Source: Alopecurus myosuroides
Lineage: Eukaryota; Streptophyta; Magnoliopsida; Poales; Poaceae
Assembly: GCA_028641055.1 (NCBI GenBank)
Contig: CM054057.1
Coordinates: 727,790,484 to 727,854,483, forward strand
Direction of reading: 5' to 3'
DNA: 64,000 bases
Part shown: piece by piece, positions 1 to 10,188 of the stretch
Numbering within the stretch: position 1 is the first letter of the stretch
Layout: every line of letters begins with the position of its first letter
Translations under genes and position numbers: made by a program
Notes under the pieces: model-generated
What the model was told of the DNA's origin: nothing
Databases searched by the model: none
Seen by the model: the letters and a program-made list of their open reading frames with translations, nothing else

Positions 1-669
1 ACTCGGCCAGACATATCTTTTTCGGTTAATAAAGTATGTCAATTCTTACATGCTCCAACATCTGAGCATTGGACAGCAGTCAAAAGAATTCTTCGATATT
101 TGCAGTATACTCTTTCTCATGGCTTGAAGCTTGTGAAATCTGATTCTATGATGATTAGTGCATTCTCAGATGCAGATTGGGCTGGATGCCCAGATGACAG
201 GAGGTCAACAGGTGGATATGCAGTTTTCCTTGGTTGTAATCTTATAGCATGGAGTGCACGTAAGCAGCCAACTGTGTCTAGATCCAGTACAGAGGCAGAG
301 TACAAATCTTTGGCTAATGCTACAACTGAGATTATCTGGGTACAGACACTATTGACAGAACTTGGCATTGGACAGCCTAAGGCAGCAACACTTTGGTGTG
401 ATAATCTTGGTGCTACTTATTTGTCAGCTAATCCTGTGTTTCATGCCAGAACGAAACATATTGAAGTGGACTATCATTTTGTCCGAGAGAGAGTTGCTAA
501 TAAATTGTTGAACATCAGGTTTGTTCCCACTGGAGATCAAATAGCTGATGGATTTACTAAGCCATTGTCAGTGCGACAGTTGGAGGCTTTTAGATGCAAT
601 CTCAACTTAGATAAAGTTGTGATTGAGGGAGGATGTAAAACAGAAGATTCTAGAATTGTAGTTTCCTAG
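1..669 (+). CDS. Ty1/copia pol C-terminus (RNase H), 5' cut by window edge
   Basis: The frame is open from base 1, so this is the end of a longer polyprotein; an ATG at 100 is internal. The Copia RNase H signature is clear: [17 protein letters not shown], then [38 protein letters not shown] and a terminal IADGFTKPL. This domain removes the RNA strand from the RNA:DNA hybrid during reverse transcription in the cytoplasmic virus-like particle. It stops just inside the LTR that follows, as is usual for Copia. No internal stop is seen in the 223 codons present. Integrase and RT lie outside the window, so autonomy cannot be judged. Confidence 0.93.
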   Translation, partial: TRPDISFSVNKVCQFLHAPTSEHWTAVKRILRYLQYTLSHGLKLVKSDSMMISAFSDADWAGCPDDRRSTGGYAVFLGCNLIAWSARKQPTVSRSSTEAEYKSLANATTEIIWVQTLLTELGIGQPKAATLWCDNLGATYLSANPVFHARTKHIEVDYHFVRERVANKLLNIRFVPTGDQIADGFTKPLSVRQLEAFRCNLNLDKVVIEGGCKTEDSRIVVS

Positions 670-818
670 TTTGTATCCTAGTCTGTATAGGATAGACGAA
701 CGTGTAAGGCAAGTTTGTATGTTCCTTGTACTCTACGGATCGGATTGATCCTGTATATAAACGATGGAGAGCGGCCAAGTATAGGCACGCCTCAACTCAT
801 ATTTTCATAAACCCGACA
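634..818 (+). repeat. Probable 3' LTR of the edge Copia element
   Basis: A purine-rich tract (about 621-633, gattgagggagga) directly precedes TGTAAAACAG at 634. The segment ends in CCCGACA at 818, giving TG...CA termini and about 185 bp. It contains TATATAA at 754-760, a plausible TATA box. The partner LTR is outside the window, so the right boundary is inferred from the CA end only. Confidence 0.6.
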
Positions 819-1640
819 TATAAGAAATATGAGAACATGTGCAACAATACTAAAAGTTCAGTAGAACAGAGAGAGAGGTACAACAAGTGCGACATTACTA
901 CAAGTTCAATAGACATATTACATGATAACAAATCCATGACATGTCCGGGAATTTCTCCTACTTCGGTCCATGAGTACGAAGGGTCCTTATCTTTCGACTC
1001 CTCTTCGGAGGAATCTTTCTCTACACTTCCACCACCCTTGCTCTCTCCGATTTCCATCTTTCTCTTTCCCTCGCGCCACAACCTCCTCGATGGATTAGAG
1101 ATCACATTGCGGTCCTCCGGGTGGAGACACGACCAAACAGGCCTTAGAGAGGTATGTAACCATCGCTTGCTACATTTTCTCTCGTCTTTATGCACATATG
1201 CAGACTTTTTTATGTTTTTAACCTCGCCATTACCATCAAGTATATGCCATTGTAAGGTGCTACTACTTAAATGGAAGGATATCATCGTGTCCGCTAAGTG
1301 CTGACATGAATTGGAGGTGAGCGGATCTGAAATGCCAACATCAGACAACGGGTAAACCACGACCTTAGACTTGGAGGTCACCTACCAATGGAGGAGGTAG
1401 TATGTGGATGGCCAAAGGGTTGCATGTGTGTCGTAATGACGTATAGCTTCCTTTCCCTCCTCCTTTTAAGCGAAAAACCACATCGTCAATATTTTGATCG
1501 TGGCAATGCCATGTTTTCTTTGTCGTACCAAAATATACTTGCTTCATAAAATACTTTTCCTCAACGCTGCGTGTCTGGATCTTTTTACCTTCGATCTTAT
1601 AACATGTGAAAGTAATAATAATAGGAAGAAGCGTCTAGCT
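819..1640. other. Unassigned stretch
   Basis: No recognised family. Two minus-strand frames (797-1381 and 1365-1547) adjoin but overlap in different frames. They include a readable segment ending ...LPPPLVGDLQV and could be the decayed end of a gene or gene fragment. Neither has a recognisable domain, so no product is given. Confidence 0.3.
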
Positions 1641-1938
1641 CCTGGGTGCATATGCACCTTTTATTTAAATGCATTTAAAACACATTTCAAACTGCAAAAA
1701 AAATATATACGAAGTATTTTCATGAGACATCTTGGTGCAAAAATACTAAATTTTGGAGCTAAAACAAATATTTTCATGAGCCTTTTTTTGTCTTTCTACA
1801 CAGGTATAAAAAGACGTCTATTTTTTTTTTCGCAAAATGAGTTTATAAATATAACGGAACGTGAAAATGTATCCGTGGTAGTCTATTTTGATACTTTAGA
1901 ATGTGTTTTTGAAACGCCCACATGTATATGCACCTAGG
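1641..1938. mobile_element. Candidate small terminal-inverted-repeat element
   Basis: CCTGGGTGCATATGCACC at 1641-1658 is matched in inverted orientation at 1921-1938 (14 of 18 positions). The interior is AT-rich and has no sustained coding frame. Size and structure fit a MITE. I could not identify a convincing target duplication, so the superfamily is left open. Confidence 0.45.
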
Positions 1939-2225
1939 TAGTCAAAATGGATTTCACAAAATAGGCCGAGAATGTGACAGCTAGTACCACAAGCCAATAC
2001 AGCTTGCACGATGATGGTAACTGATTACCTTGGCGTTAAAACTTTCCGTGTAAGAAAGGCCCGGCTATTTAAGAAAAACTTACTTCGGTATCGCGCACCT
2101 AATTGTCTTTCCCCGACGACATGTAAAGAAAAAACATACGGGTAAATAAGTTGTTCCCCGTCCAAAATAGATGATTTCCACTTGTCCAAACATGCATGTA
2201 TATATATACACTAAAACATGTCTAC
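1939..2225. other. Intergenic, with Stowaway-like remnant near 2155-2222
   Basis: Mostly featureless. The segment from about 2155 (CCGTCCAAAATAGATGA...) to 2222 resembles the interior of Stowaway MITEs, which typically have CGTCC near the end and TTGTCCAAA / ATGTATATA inside. No paired ends are visible, so it is at most a fragment. Confidence 0.3.
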
Positions 2226-3175
2226 CTCCGGCGGTGCTCTAGCGAAAAGCGCTCCCTTTAGCGTTCTCTTGGCGATTTCTGGTGATGGCGGCTGTCGTAT
2301 CTCCGGCGGCGCTCCCGCGTCTCCGGGGGAGTGGGTGGTGCCTCTCCTTCCCTGCGATGGCGGAGCTCGCTGTAGAGGTGCGGCCACGTAGCTGTGCGGG
2401 GGGGGGGGGGGGGGGGGGGGAGGGGGGGTCGTCTCCGGTATCGATGAGAGGACGACGGTGGGCCGATGTGGCGGACGACGAGGACACCAAGGAGGCGGAG
2501 CTGCGATGTTCCCCACCGGCTCCGCCTACCTTCACTGAGTTCCTCGCGCGCGCAGTCCTCTCCCCTCGTCGACGTCCGACGCGGAGGTCTCCGATGGAAG
2601 CTCGTCGGGGACCCTGCTGGCAGGACGATGGTGGTGGCCCCTAGGCCGCTCGATGCTGGGAAGGGGGAGCGATGGGATCTTCTGGGTCCGCCCCGACTCC
2701 ATGCGAGGAGGACCGGGACGGGGCGTCGCCTCTTCTGGGATGTCTTTGCCGGGATGAGCTGGACACTTTGGACGATTAGAAATGAGATGGTGATAGAACG
2801 GATCTTTCTTCGACGCGCTGCTAACTCGATATTCAAATGTTTCTCGTTTTGCAGCAGAGGCTCCCGTTGTGTAGACAACGCGACAGGGTTCAGTTGGACG
2901 AACCATTTGGTGGCGACTGTGCGATGCATCTCGACCCTCTCTACGAGCTAAGCCCAACGGTTGTGTGGGATCTTGTTCCCCCGCGTCCATGTCCGCTCTC
3001 CTGTTTTCTTTTCAGTTCTTTCGCTTTGTGGTACTTTGGGCGTATTTATGTTGTTGCCCCAACGAACTTTTCTCTACTCCTCTCTCCTCTCTGTGGGGGT
3101 GTATTGTATGAACTTGGATTGATGGTTGCTTTATTTGTAAACGGGACGAAAAGCCTTTTTTTGGTGAAACCATGT
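2226..3175 (+). pseudogene. Decayed LINE 3' end
   Basis: The clearest piece is near 2745-2850, reading WTLWTIRNEMVIERIF. This resembles the block after the zinc-binding motif at the C-terminus of plant L1-type ORF2 proteins. Frames shift repeatedly. The 3' part (about 3120-3170) has the pattern of a LINE tail: TTTATTTGTAAA, then GGACGAAAAGCC, then T-rich sequence. GC-rich frames on both strands over 2211-2990 look like composition artefacts. The upstream limit is uncertain. Confidence 0.45.
2398..2420 (+). repeat. Homopolymer G tract (23 G)
   Basis: Twenty-three consecutive G, then one A and seven more G. Such a tract can fold as a G-quadruplex and is prone to length error in sequencing, so local reading frames here are unreliable. 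Confidence 0.95.
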
Positions 3176-3342
3176 CTACATGCATGTTTGGACAAATAAA
3201 CAGTGAGAAAACAATGAAAACTATAGTAGTGACTAGTCATCTCCTTGGCTACGGTGACAAAACCAAAGAAAACTATAGTAGTGACTGTAATCTCCTGTAT
3301 GTTGAACCTCGTCGGCTTACCAGGGGTGACGCAACCCACGGG
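3176..3342. other. Short spacer with a 19-bp direct repeat
   Basis: GAAAACTATAGTAGTGACT occurs at 3216 and again at 3268, 52 bp apart. No gene is seen. Confidence 0.5.
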
Positions 3343-3869
3343 CTGCATCGAGATCCAGGAGCTAGCATGTGCCCGGAAATTCCTATCTTTATCCACAACC
3401 CACAACTCCCAAGTAAGTAAATCTTGTCCCTACCCGTTGTGATCAATTCAAGGACCAGTCTGTCAACCAGCATTGCAACAAAGGGTTAGACTTCTCTTCA
3501 GAAAACAACACGCAGCGGCCAATGGCAGGGCGAATCCTCTGTGCAGCCCCACCCATAGTGTCAATTCGTGAATTAATCCAACATGGAATCATGTGAGCGG
3601 CGAGGACCGGGTGGTGGTGGTGATCTACCCATCTGTTGGTTCCTTTGTTTATCACCCTGCCCGGTGGCTCGTCGGCCTGGGCTGGTGGATCTTTGTTGCG
3701 TCTACCGGAAAAATACCAAACCACCGCTGCTGGCTACGTGGGTGACATGTTTGTCTGCGTCACCGCCGGTCGTCGATGGATATTCTTCTCTTTGGGTGCG
3801 CGATCGGGATTTTAAATAAAGCTGTTGGATTTGCAGGGTTCCGTATAGAGAAAAGAGTTCTTTACATAG
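3343..3869. repeat. Duplicated backbone, copy A segment 1
   Basis: From CGGGCTGCATCGAGATCCAGG onward this matches 39104-39254 plus 41154-41570 in the same orientation, with scattered substitutions and small indels. Copy B is interrupted between TTA and TTAGACTTCTC by a Harbinger element; here the site is empty (GGGTTAGACTTCTC at 3484-3494). No coding frame is convincing. It is either a segmental duplication or a long uncharacterised repeat. Confidence 0.85.
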
Positions 3870-3878
3870 TTTGATTGG
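3870..3878 (+). repeat. Left target-site duplication of the MULE (TTTGATTGG)
   Basis: The same nine bases recur at 22526-22534, immediately outside the other terminal inverted repeat. Nine base pairs is the diagnostic TSD length of Mutator-superfamily elements. Confidence 0.93.
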
Positions 3879-3903
3879 GAGTTAAATACACCGGTGGTCC
3901 TAA

Positions 3904-5776
3904 GGGCATCTCCAGCCGTCCCCCCAGAGGCCCCAGGGGATTTTTTTCGCGGCGGAAGCGGCGAATAGCGCCGCTTTTCACCACTCGGCCCCCCCAGCGG
4001 CTCAAATAGCGCCGTTTCGGCGCTAAATAGCGCCGCGGCACCCAGGCCAAACCCAGGCCGCTGGGTTCGGCCGGGGGGGGCGAAACTGCGCGGCCGCGCG
4101 CGTGGGCCAGCCCTGTCAGCGACGCGACGAGAAAAGCGCGGGAACAGAACCGCCCGTGATCGTCTTCTCGGCTACCGCGCGGTCAAAGGCTGCCGGCGTT
4201 TATGGCGTGGCGGCCGCCCAGTGCATGCGCCCCGCCCAAAGGCTGCCGGCGTAATGGCGTGGCGGGCAGCAGCGAGGGGACGCGCGCGCGCAGTAAATGC
4301 CCGGCCGCTCGCCGCGCTATAAACCCCCCCCCCCCCCCGCCGCGCGCCGCGCCACACCATTCTTCACACCGGCGAGCTCTCCTCTCTCTTCTTACTCTCG
4401 ACGCTCTCCTCCTCCCTTCTCTCCACGACAATGTCTAACGGAGCGGCGGCGAACGGCTTCCCACGCCACAACCTGCGCCGGGGCCAGGCGATGGCGCTGT
4501 ACCGCGCGGGCTATCCTTGCCCGCCGGACATGCGCCTCCCTAGCTCCGCCGCGGGGGCGAGCCGCTGGGCACTCAGCACCGGCGGGGTCCCGGTCCCTCC
4601 CCTTCCCTCCTCCGACGCCGAGTTCCGCCGCGCCATCCACGAGATGCGCGCCGGAATGGAGAACCCCCAGAACTTCCCGCTCACCGGCGTGGACCAGTTC
4701 TGGTGGGATCGGCTGACGGCACGCCGCGCCCGGGAGCTGGACTCCCTGAACGACAACGGCCCTGTCGAGGGCCGTTTCAACGCGCACGGGCGGCGCCGCT
4801 GGTGGAGCGCCCCTGGCAGGACCCTCGACGAGGTCCTCCAGCACATCCACGCCGGCAACCAGCCGCGCCTGGAGATGCCGCCGCCGCAGGCCACCCAGCC
4901 GTGGGTGGCGCGGCGGACCGGCGCGTCTTCCTCGTCCGCGACGTCGAGCTCCTCCGCCGGGCACTCCATCTCCACCTCCCGCCCCCTTTCTAAACGCCGG
5001 CGCGCCCGCCCGCAGGCGCAGCGGTGGCGCGCTCAGCATCGGCGAACCACGCTTCGAACGCGTGGTTCGCCCGAAGACGGAGAGCGGCGACGACGACGAC
5101 GAGGGCGAGTGGCCCGACCAAAAGGTCGCGGAGCAGCTGTCGCTGGACACGCTGCAGCCGCTCGACGTCGACGCCGCCACTCAGTGGAGTCTGCGCGACA
5201 CCACCAAGGCCGAGCTCGCCCTTCAGCGCCGCCTGCTGGCTGAAGCCGAGCAGCGCAAGGCGGCGCGCGAGCGTGAGGCCGCAGCCAACGCGGCCCGCCT
5301 CCGAGTCCCTCCCCCACCGCCGCAGAAGGAGAACGTGTACATCGTTCTCGACGCCTCCGACTCCGACGACGACGACGTGATCCAGCAGGCGCTCGAGGTG
5401 AGCAGGTGGGATTGCGGCGGCGGCGACGAGGGACAGGGGGAAGCAAGCGCCCCGGCGACGCCCCCAGCGACGGCGACGACGACGGCGGCGACTACAGCCA
5501 GGCGATCGCCGCCAGCCTCGGGCTTAAGTAGTTAGGTTTAGTTTAAATTTTTCGTACTAGCTGTAAATTCGCGCCGAATATGTACGCAGTTTAAAAATTT
5601 CAATAAAATTTCGCCTCTTTTAAATTTGCGTTTGTTTGGGCCGATTCTTGGGCTCGGGACGCGACTGGGAAACGCGCCCCCCCCCCCAGGTTCCAGAATA
5701 GCGCCGTTTAGCGCCGCGGCGGCACCAAAACGGCGGCGTTTTGGGCCCTGGGGGGGCGCAACGGCTGGAGATGCCC
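3904..5776 (+). mobile_element. PIF/Harbinger element carrying one ORF, no transposase
   Basis: TIRs read GGGCATCTCCAGCCG at 3904 and CGGCTGGAGATGCCC ending at 5776. Both sides carry TAA (3901-3903, 5777-5779), the 3-bp TWA duplication of PIF/Harbinger. The MULE's own opposite TIR (minus strand near 22500) shows the unoccupied sequence, GGTCCTGATAGTTG, so the insertion postdates the MULE. The 1,873-bp element carries only the ORF described at 4431 and would need transposase supplied elsewhere. Confidence 0.93.
4431..5535 (+). pseudogene. Harbinger-borne ORF of unknown function (frameshifted)
   Basis: Translation starts at ATG 4431, about 110 bp after a run of C. The first part (about 185 codons) includes ANGFPRHNLRRGQAMALYRAG, PPDMRLPSS and RRRWWSAPGRTLDEVLQHIHAGN. 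The frame then shifts in a C-rich run just before 4987 and continues as NAGAPARRRSGG, RVVRPKTESG and WSLRDTTKAELALQRRLLAEAEQ to the stop at 5535. The second half has acidic, coiled-coil-like and D-rich tail segments. The same protein is encoded by the Harbinger elements at 39255 and, more divergently, 24240. I do not recognise a catalytic domain. The co-occurrence with Harbinger ends suggests the ORF1 accessory role known for PIF/Harbinger, but it does not obviously match the Myb/SANT type. Confidence 0.8.
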
Positions 5777-5779
5777 TAA

Positions 5780-6360
5780 TAGTTGTCTCGCGGGTGCAAG
5801 TTAGTCCCATTTGTTGTAAACTGTGGTTAGGTAGTCCCATTTGTTGTTTTGTGGACTGATGTTGAGTCCCACTCGCTGAGAGCGCGGCACGTAGCGGCCA
5901 CGGTGGCAAGTGGCACACGCCCTGGTTAGGAAATTTTGCTGATGACCCCCTTGATCTTTTAGAAATATGAGGCCCAGGCGCACATCTAAATCCCCCAAAT
6001 CCCTAGCCTCCCCGAGTCAACGACGGCGAGCGATTGAGGGGATACGGCGGGGACGGCCGAGCGAGTGAGGGGATACGGCGGGGACGGCCAAGCGACTCAG
6101 GCGGATACGGCGGAGCGGCGGCCAAGGTGCGGAGCGACGGTGTGGGGGATACTGGTATGGGCGACCGACGAGGGCTAGTTTGCGACGGAGAGGGCAGCGC
6201 ACGCGGCGGCGGCCATGGCTGGGCGAAGGAGACAGCGCAAGCATACTGGGACCCAAATCCATGTTATGAGGTATGGTTATTGCATTGAAATTTGCCGATT
6301 TTTGTAACAGGGGAACAATCTGAGCTCATTCCTCTATTCTTCATCGATTGCTTGTAACAG
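5780..6360. other. MULE left arm
   Basis: Continuation of the long TIR to about 5860, then GC-rich sequence. An ATG at 6215 opens MAGRRRQRKHTGTQ and meets a GT donor at 6271. Two candidate AG acceptors (6310, 6360), each followed by GGGAACAAT, lie upstream of the ORF at 6361. None joins in frame as written, so the 5' exon model of that gene is unresolved. Confidence 0.5.
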
Positions 6361-6654
6361 GGGAACAATTTGGTGCACAACAATGCTCTGATGTACCAAA
6401 GAACTGGCGCAGGGAAGCAGCCGCTGGAGAATCCTGGTAACCAGAATTGTGGACAATGTCAGAAGTTTGTGAAGCAAGTTGAAGAACTGGAGTATTTGAT
6501 CAAGGAACTGAGCAAGGAGAAGAAGAAGATGAAGAAGCTTCACAGAATTGAGATGAGAGCTAGGGATAAGAAAGAACTAGGAATTCTAGTTGTAGTAGCT
6601 ATGTGTGCAATTCTGTATGGTGTAGTAGCCCTGATGACTAGGGGATTTATCTGA
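6361..6654 (+). CDS. Small coiled-coil protein with C-terminal membrane segment (MULE cargo), 3' exon
   Basis: The open frame from a possible splice acceptor at 6360 ends at TGA 6652-6654. It contains CGQC, a charged coiled-coil-like stretch (VKQVEELEYLIKELSKEKK) and a C-terminal hydrophobic segment (LGILVVVAMCAILYGVVALM) followed by TRGFI. This is the layout of a tail-anchored membrane protein. Grass MULEs are known to carry small proteins pairing a GRF-type zinc finger with a C-terminal helix; only the latter half is visible here. It faces away from the transposase and shares the MULE with it. Function unknown; the missing 5' exon is the main doubt. Confidence 0.6.
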   Translation, partial: GNNLVHNNALMYQRTGAGKQPLENPGNQNCGQCQKFVKQVEELEYLIKELSKEKKKMKKLHRIEMRARDKKELGILVVVAMCAILYGVVALMTRGFI

Positions 6655-7034
6655 TGTATGTGAAGTTATGTATGGAGTACCTCTAATGAATATGCAATGT
6701 GTGTTGTGTTTGTGGAATATATGGGAATTTCTGCCGTTTAAATTGGCAATGGAATGATCAAATCAGAGCAGGTGATTTCATAGGACAAAAATTGCAGGCA
6801 AAAATAGGACCAAAATTGCTTTCTCTGTAGACAACCAAATATAGGACCAAAATGGCATAATATAGGTGACTTAATATGTCTGGATTACATAGCAGATCCA
6901 TGAATTACTTAGCACCAAAATGGGAGATAGTATCTGTACCCACATCTATCAGTTTTGAGCAAAATATAGAACAAACTAACTATTAGATGGTAGGTTTGAG
7001 CTGACATAGCTACATGACATGGAAAGTACACATT
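6655..7034. other. Spacer between convergent MULE genes
   Basis: AT-rich, likely 3' untranslated sequence of both convergent genes. No separate feature seen. Confidence 0.5.
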
Positions 7035-7701
7035 TCAGCTAGCAAAGAAACATCTATTTGCATAGCTAGTGCACTCAAATTCACAGCAAGGGTGAACTGG
7101 AGCATTTTGATGTTGAACTGGAGCATTTTGATGTTGCACTGGAGCATTTTGAGTGACTGGTATCTCCTCTTGTTCCCCTGGGGCATTTAGATCTGGAATA
7201 ACTTGCCTATGTTGCTGATTGTCATCTCCAAACAAGAGATAATATGCACTTCCAGGGCCTGTGTTGTATGTCCTTCTTGTTGACATGTCATTGTTATTTC
7301 CCTGAACAAAAGTATTGGTTCCAGCAGGATTGGTTCCAGATGTTGAAGCATCATCTGTTGCTCTCTTTCTTCCCCTCCTTTGCCCTGCACCTCTAGCACT
7401 TCCTTGCCCCTGTCCTTGGTCTTGCCCTGCACCTCTAGCACTTCCTTGCCCCTGTCCTTGGTCTTGCCCTGCACCTCTAGCATTTCTCTGTCTTGCACCT
7501 CTACCACTAGCATTTCTGCCTCTCCCCCTTGTAGTAGCAGTAGTCATTCTAACCCTAGGAGCAGGGATAGAATCTCTGGCAGCAGCAACATAGGCACTCT
7601 CTTGAGGGATTGGATTTACTGTTCTGCTAATAGCCTCATTAGCTCTGGCCTGCAAATAAATATTGAAATTTACAACAAAAATTGATAACATAGGAACTCT
7701 C

Positions 7702-7853
7702 ATTGAGGGTTGTCGATGATTATCGAGGGTTGTCGATAATCATCGACAACCATCATTGGTTGCAGAAATGATAATTGAGGGTTGTCGATGATTATCGAGG
7801 GTTGTCGATAATCATCGACAACCATCATTGGTTGCAGAAATGATAATTGAGGG
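7702..7853. repeat. Tandem 72-bp repeat with perfect hairpins, in a MULE intron
   Basis: Two 72-bp units begin at 7702 and 7774, with a partial third at 7846. Each contains GGTTGTCGATGATTATCGA and its exact complement TCGATAATCATCGACAACC, separated by six bases: a 19-bp stem. The array lies between exons of the transposase gene. Confidence 0.9.
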
Positions 7854-8704
7854 TTGTAGTATAAGTAGCATACCTCTTGGGCAAGATTGTACACCATGCT
7901 TTGCATTAGATTTGTTGGGTCCATTCTTATGTCAGGTTCATTAGTTATGATATTCTGCAAAATACAAACAAGAAATGTTAAACTTGCACACCATTCATTT
8001 TCTGCAAAATACAAACAAGAAATGTTATACCTGCAGAATAGAAGGATCATCATATTCTGCATCATGTTCTGCTTGAACTTCACCAAGTTGCTCCTTTTCC
8101 AATTGGTTCTGAACATACTTGGAATGGCCCTTTTTGTTGTGGTCAGGTAGCTTACATATTGATCAATGCATTGTCAGTCCTCCTCTAGTAACATATTTAG
8201 CACCATTTTTCTCCTTCTCTTCTGGTGCCTTTTTCTGTTCTTTTTAGGTCTGCCCATCACCTTGGTGAACAGAGGAGGATTAACTTGCACACCATTCATT
8301 TTCTGCCAGAGTACTCTCCCTCTTAAAGGCACTAAACTGGGGCCATATGCTTCTACATATGACTCTATATTATAGCACTTATGTACCAGTGAGTCAACAT
8401 CAATTCTATCTGTTCTACAACATGCAATAGCATGGTGGCATGGAATACCTGACATCTGCCACCTTCTACAGTCACATTCTTTCTTCAGGAAATCAACAGT
8501 ATAGTCCTTCTCATATTCACCTGTTCTGACATGATAAAGGCCATTGCCAGCAGGCATCACATAAGCTCCAAGACTCCATTGAGTGAATTTATCAATTTTT
8601 TTTCCTTATTTTAGGACAGATTGTGCCATGCCATTTCAATGCTTCTTTTTTCTTTGCCTCATTGCATCAGTTTGTAGAATATTGTATCCAACATGGATAA
8701 TATT

Positions 8705-8709
8705 GGCAT
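8705..8709 (+). repeat. Gypsy target-site duplication (GGCAT), left copy
   Basis: GGCAT at 8705-8709 is repeated at 21379-21383, directly outside the opposite LTR. Five base pairs is typical for LTR retrotransposons. Confidence 0.93.
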
Positions 8710-9203
8710 TGTCGAAGCTCTGGCTCCACAAATCCCTCGGGTGACCCTATCGGGTTTCGACTAGGAGACGTCATAGGCGCTGGTGAAATCGTCGGCTTGA
8801 CAGGGGGGCGAGATTTACCCAGGTTCGGGGCCCTCGTAGAGGTAAAACCCTTACTCCTGCCTTCTGTCGATCTGTATTAGATGATTAGATCGGTTACAGG
8901 ATGCTCGAATCGAGAGTAGATCTCGATTTTCAAGGCTTTTGTGGTCGTGCAGTATTACTTGGTCCTCTCCTTGGGGGCTCTCCTGGCTTTATATAGGTAG
9001 CCAGGTCTCGAGTTCAACCCGGAGAGGACACAAACCCTAGTTTAGGTCGGTTACAAATTCTCTAACTTAACCCGCAAGTTGATGCGGGTGGGCTTTTCAT
9101 GGGCCTTCTAGAGTACTCCAAGGGCGCTTCCTGTTGGGCCTTGTCCAGAAGGCTTGAGAGGGGGTGTCCTTACTCGCAGGGTCCAAGATCCATGCCTTCG
9201 TCA
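8710..9203 (-). repeat. Gypsy 3' LTR (element orientation)
   Basis: Begins TGTCGAAGCTCTGGC and ends CCTTCGTCA on the plus strand. It is identical in length to 20885-21378, with two substitutions. CTATATAAAG on the minus strand (8987-8996) is a TATA box candidate. Confidence 0.96.
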
Positions 9204-9217
9204 GTAGCCCCCGAGCG
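9204..9217 (-). promoter_or_regulatory. Gypsy polypurine tract
   Basis: On the minus strand, CGCTCGGGGGCTAC abuts the 3' LTR. A short G-rich tract in this place primes plus-strand DNA synthesis in LTR retrotransposons. Similar GGGGGCTA strings recur inside the element (see 11928-12235). Confidence 0.7.
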
Positions 9218-10079
9218 TGTGCTCGACTGGGATTTACTTTCAGTCGAGTAGACGGTCAGAACTTTTTTAATCCCCTCTCGGAGGTGATTGTTGCGACTGG
9301 GCCGTTGTGGACTTATCGAGTCGAACTTAACCTAAGAGGGTACCCGGCGCGTCCGCTAGGATTTTTCTTCGTGTTGTTGACACGGAACTATGCCGGAGGA
9401 CGCAGCTTTCGAGTGCGATTCCAGGCCCAAAGAAATCTTTCTGGGTCTTACCTTCGTACTCGAAGAATACGGCATCCAGATGTGCCTAGTCGGCTGAACA
9501 ATCCAGGTTCTTATGATGTAGAATTATCACGTGTAGGAGAGGTAGGCTTTTCCCACCCGATGGATTCGTTTGAGCTCCATACGAAAGAAATTTCGCGTTG
9601 GAAAAAACCAAGCCCGTATGAAAGAGTTTTCATGTTCGGATGTGCCCATACGAAAGAGTTTTCGTGCATAGGGTATTTTCCTCTCTGTTCGAAGAGGTCT
9701 TGCTTTATGAACTGTTCATGGAAAAGTTGGTTTCATCCGAAGGAATCGATATTCGTACGAAGATAATTTCGCGTTTGAACTTCCATTCGAAAAGATCTCA
9801 ATCTTGAATGACGAACGTCATGACGTCATGGCGCACTCTTCTTCTCCCGATGGGACGTGACGGAGTGGTAGCAGATGGTGGCCCACCTTGTCAGCTTTTT
9901 GACCGGAAACGAGACGTCGCTCCCGTTTTCTACGCGAAACGCGCAGTAAATGCGCACGATCTTCTGTTAAGATCGTGGCACGAAACAGTGCAGGCCGCCG
10001 CTTCGTTTCATCCTCACGCATGGCAGCCGCGATAGGTGCCACGTAGCGCATCGTACGGCTGGGATTGCTTTGCCCCGTG
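9218..10079. other. Gypsy non-coding stretch upstream of the antisense gene
   Basis: No sustained homology-bearing frame. TTTCG-containing words recur (ATACGAAAGAAATTTCGCG, GAAAGAGTTTTCATG, GAAAGAGTTTTCGTG near 9580-9670). This would be promoter or 5' region for the antisense gene. Confidence 0.5.
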
Positions 10080-10085
10080 TATAAG
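10080..10085 (+). promoter_or_regulatory. Candidate TATA box for the antisense gene
   Basis: TATAAG followed by TAGGGGTG, 109 bp before the ATG at 10189. Position and sequence fit a core promoter; no other support. Confidence 0.45.
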
Positions 10086-10188
10086 TAGGGGTGTTAGCGC
10101 CGCAGTAAAATTTTCCCCGCTCTCTGTCTTCGTCTTCTTCCTTGCGCCCATCTTCATCTCCTTCGTGCTCAAGCTCTCGCTGCGAACA

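Larger units (their letters stand above)
7035..8709 (-). pseudogene. MULE transposase, C-terminal exons (SWIM zinc finger)
   Basis: Reading leftward from the Gypsy junction at 8709, the frame near 8560-8174 gives YTVDFLKKECDCRRWQ, then SGIPCHHAIACCR. This is the CxC...CxH SWIM zinc finger that follows the DDE core in MuDR/MULE transposases. A basic stretch GRPKKNRKRHQKRRRK follows. Downstream exons end DDPSILQ (donor near 8031) and NLAQE (donor near 7870). The last exon (about 7650-7035) has GRGR and tandem GSARGAGQDQGQGQ and NAPVQHQ repeats, then stops at 7035. At least two stops or frame changes lie between 8709 and 8560. The DDE core is absent. Confidence 0.85.

Noticed and set aside
797..1381. 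194-codon minus-strand frame
   Set aside because: No recognisable domain and its neighbour frame overlaps it in another phase; left as unassigned.
2239..2990. Several Pro/Arg-rich frames on both strands around the G tract
   Set aside because: Composition artefacts next to a homopolymer; only the WTLWTIRNEM segment resembles a known family.
4392..5180. A 262-codon minus-strand frame opposite the Harbinger ORF
   Set aside because: The plus-strand frame is conserved in three elements; this one is not.
3904..5776. First read as a host gene with promoter
   Set aside because: Perfect inverted GGGCATCTCC ends and TAA duplication show it is Harbinger cargo.
8710..9203. Considered as a solo LTR
   Set aside because: A second 494-bp copy with matching 5-bp TSD lies at 20885-21378, so the element is complete.
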